DNA from: Flavobacteriales bacterium
GTDB taxonomy: Bacteria; Bacteroidota; Bacteroidia; Flavobacteriales_D; SKUL01
NCBI GenBank assembly: GCA_007129985.1
Contig: SKUL01000195.1
Location: 1 to 15,138 of the forward strand
Direction: 5' to 3'
DNA: 15,138 nucleotides
Shown: positions 14,958-15,138 of the stretch, piece after piece
How the letters are laid out: each line of letters starts with the position of its first letter
How positions within the stretch are numbered: position 1 is the stretch's first letter
The notes under the pieces: generated by a model
The model's database searches: none
Seen by the model: the letters and a program-made list of their open reading frames with translations, nothing else
Told to the model about the DNA's origin: nothing
Made by a program: the position numbers and the translations under genes

Positions 14958-15138
14958 ACGATCATTTATCCGATAAAGCCAAATACGATTTCGATCTGGT
15001 GCAGAAAGCAGTAAAAGGCGATCAGCGTGCCTATGCCGAACTGATGGAACGCTACCGCGATGCGATTTTCTTTATGCTGCTCAAAATGGTGAATAATCGC
15101 GACGATGCCGACGACCTTACCATTGAGGCTTTTGGTAA
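14948..15138 (+). CDS. ECF RNA polymerase sigma factor, N-terminal part (cut by window edge)
   Basis: Sixty-three complete codons are present from ATG 14948, and the frame is open to the window edge. Residues about 15-63 match sigma-70 region 2: DFDLVQKAVKGDQRAYAELM, then RYRDAIFFMLLKMVNN, then DDADDLTIEAFG, which is region 2.2 and binds the core beta' coiled coil. There is no region 1, so this is an ECF-type factor. The sequence resembles a sigma factor I remember as widespread in Bacteroidota. The DNA-reading parts (regions 2.4 and 4) lie outside the window. The start overlaps the last 10 nt of the glycosyltransferase gene (ATG inside its last codons, taa at 14955-14957), so the two are translationally linked. 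No anti-sigma factor can be seen here. Confidence 0.9.
   Translation, partial: MEVNDHLSDKAKYDFDLVQKAVKGDQRAYAELMERYRDAIFFMLLKMVNNRDDADDLTIEAFG

Noticed and set aside
1..15138. CRISPR array, tRNA or rRNA genes, transposase, phage or defence cassette
   Set aside because: I read both strands and saw no regular direct repeats with spacers, no cloverleaf-like segments and no proteins of those classes. The window is filled with housekeeping and envelope genes.

Overview
The window is about 15 kb of ordinary-looking chromosome from a member of the Bacteroidota, most likely a flavobacterium-like lineage of intermediate GC. The evidence is: a secreted multi-domain Ig-like protein of the type exported by the Bacteroidota secretion system; an S46 dipeptidyl-peptidase; a Bacteroidota-type Tgt without the usual zinc cysteines; an ECF sigma factor of a form I associate with this phylum; and repeated matches to the Bacteroidota -7 promoter element TAnnTTTG just upstream of genes that mostly lack Shine-Dalgarno sites. 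The family-level placement is inference.

Layout. (1) 1-2270, minus: N-terminal 756 residues of a large secreted Ig-like repeat protein whose 3' end lies outside the window. (2) 2415-4816, plus: a periplasmic S46 peptidase (DPP11-like), then 11 nt later a pterin-4a-carbinolamine dehydratase. (3) 4868-6390, minus: an exported protein usually named 'asparagine synthetase B' in this phylum, coupled to a small membrane protein. (4) 6522-8081, minus: replicative helicase DnaB. (5) 8301-9623, plus: an orphan lipoprotein, probably a beta-propeller. (6) 9633-10586, minus: accA, divergent from (7) ispE, 10700-11497, plus. (8) 11500-13725, minus: the tgt-lptF/G operon, divergent from (9) 13818-15138, plus: an inner-membrane family 2 glycosyltransferase whose end overlaps the start of an ECF sigma factor cut by the window edge.

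The genes are mainly housekeeping: replication (DnaB), fatty-acid precursor supply (AccA), isoprenoid precursors (IspE), tRNA modification (Tgt) and LPS export (LptF/G). They are mixed with envelope and secreted functions: peptide digestion, the Ig-like surface protein, the lipoprotein and the glycosyltransferase. Packing is tight. Several convergent pairs are separated by 2-51 nt, and no gene-free stretch reaches 300 nt. I see no tRNA or rRNA genes, insertion sequences, CRISPR arrays, phage genes or defence genes.

I did not find a convincing undescribed multi-gene system. The points most worth a second look are: the paired-cysteine periodicity of the Ig-like protein; the possible Cys-His-Glu site in the 'asparagine synthetase B' protein and its coupled membrane partner; the loss of three zinc ligands in Tgt; and promoter elements lying inside the longest ispE and tgt reading frames, which move their starts to GTG and TTG.
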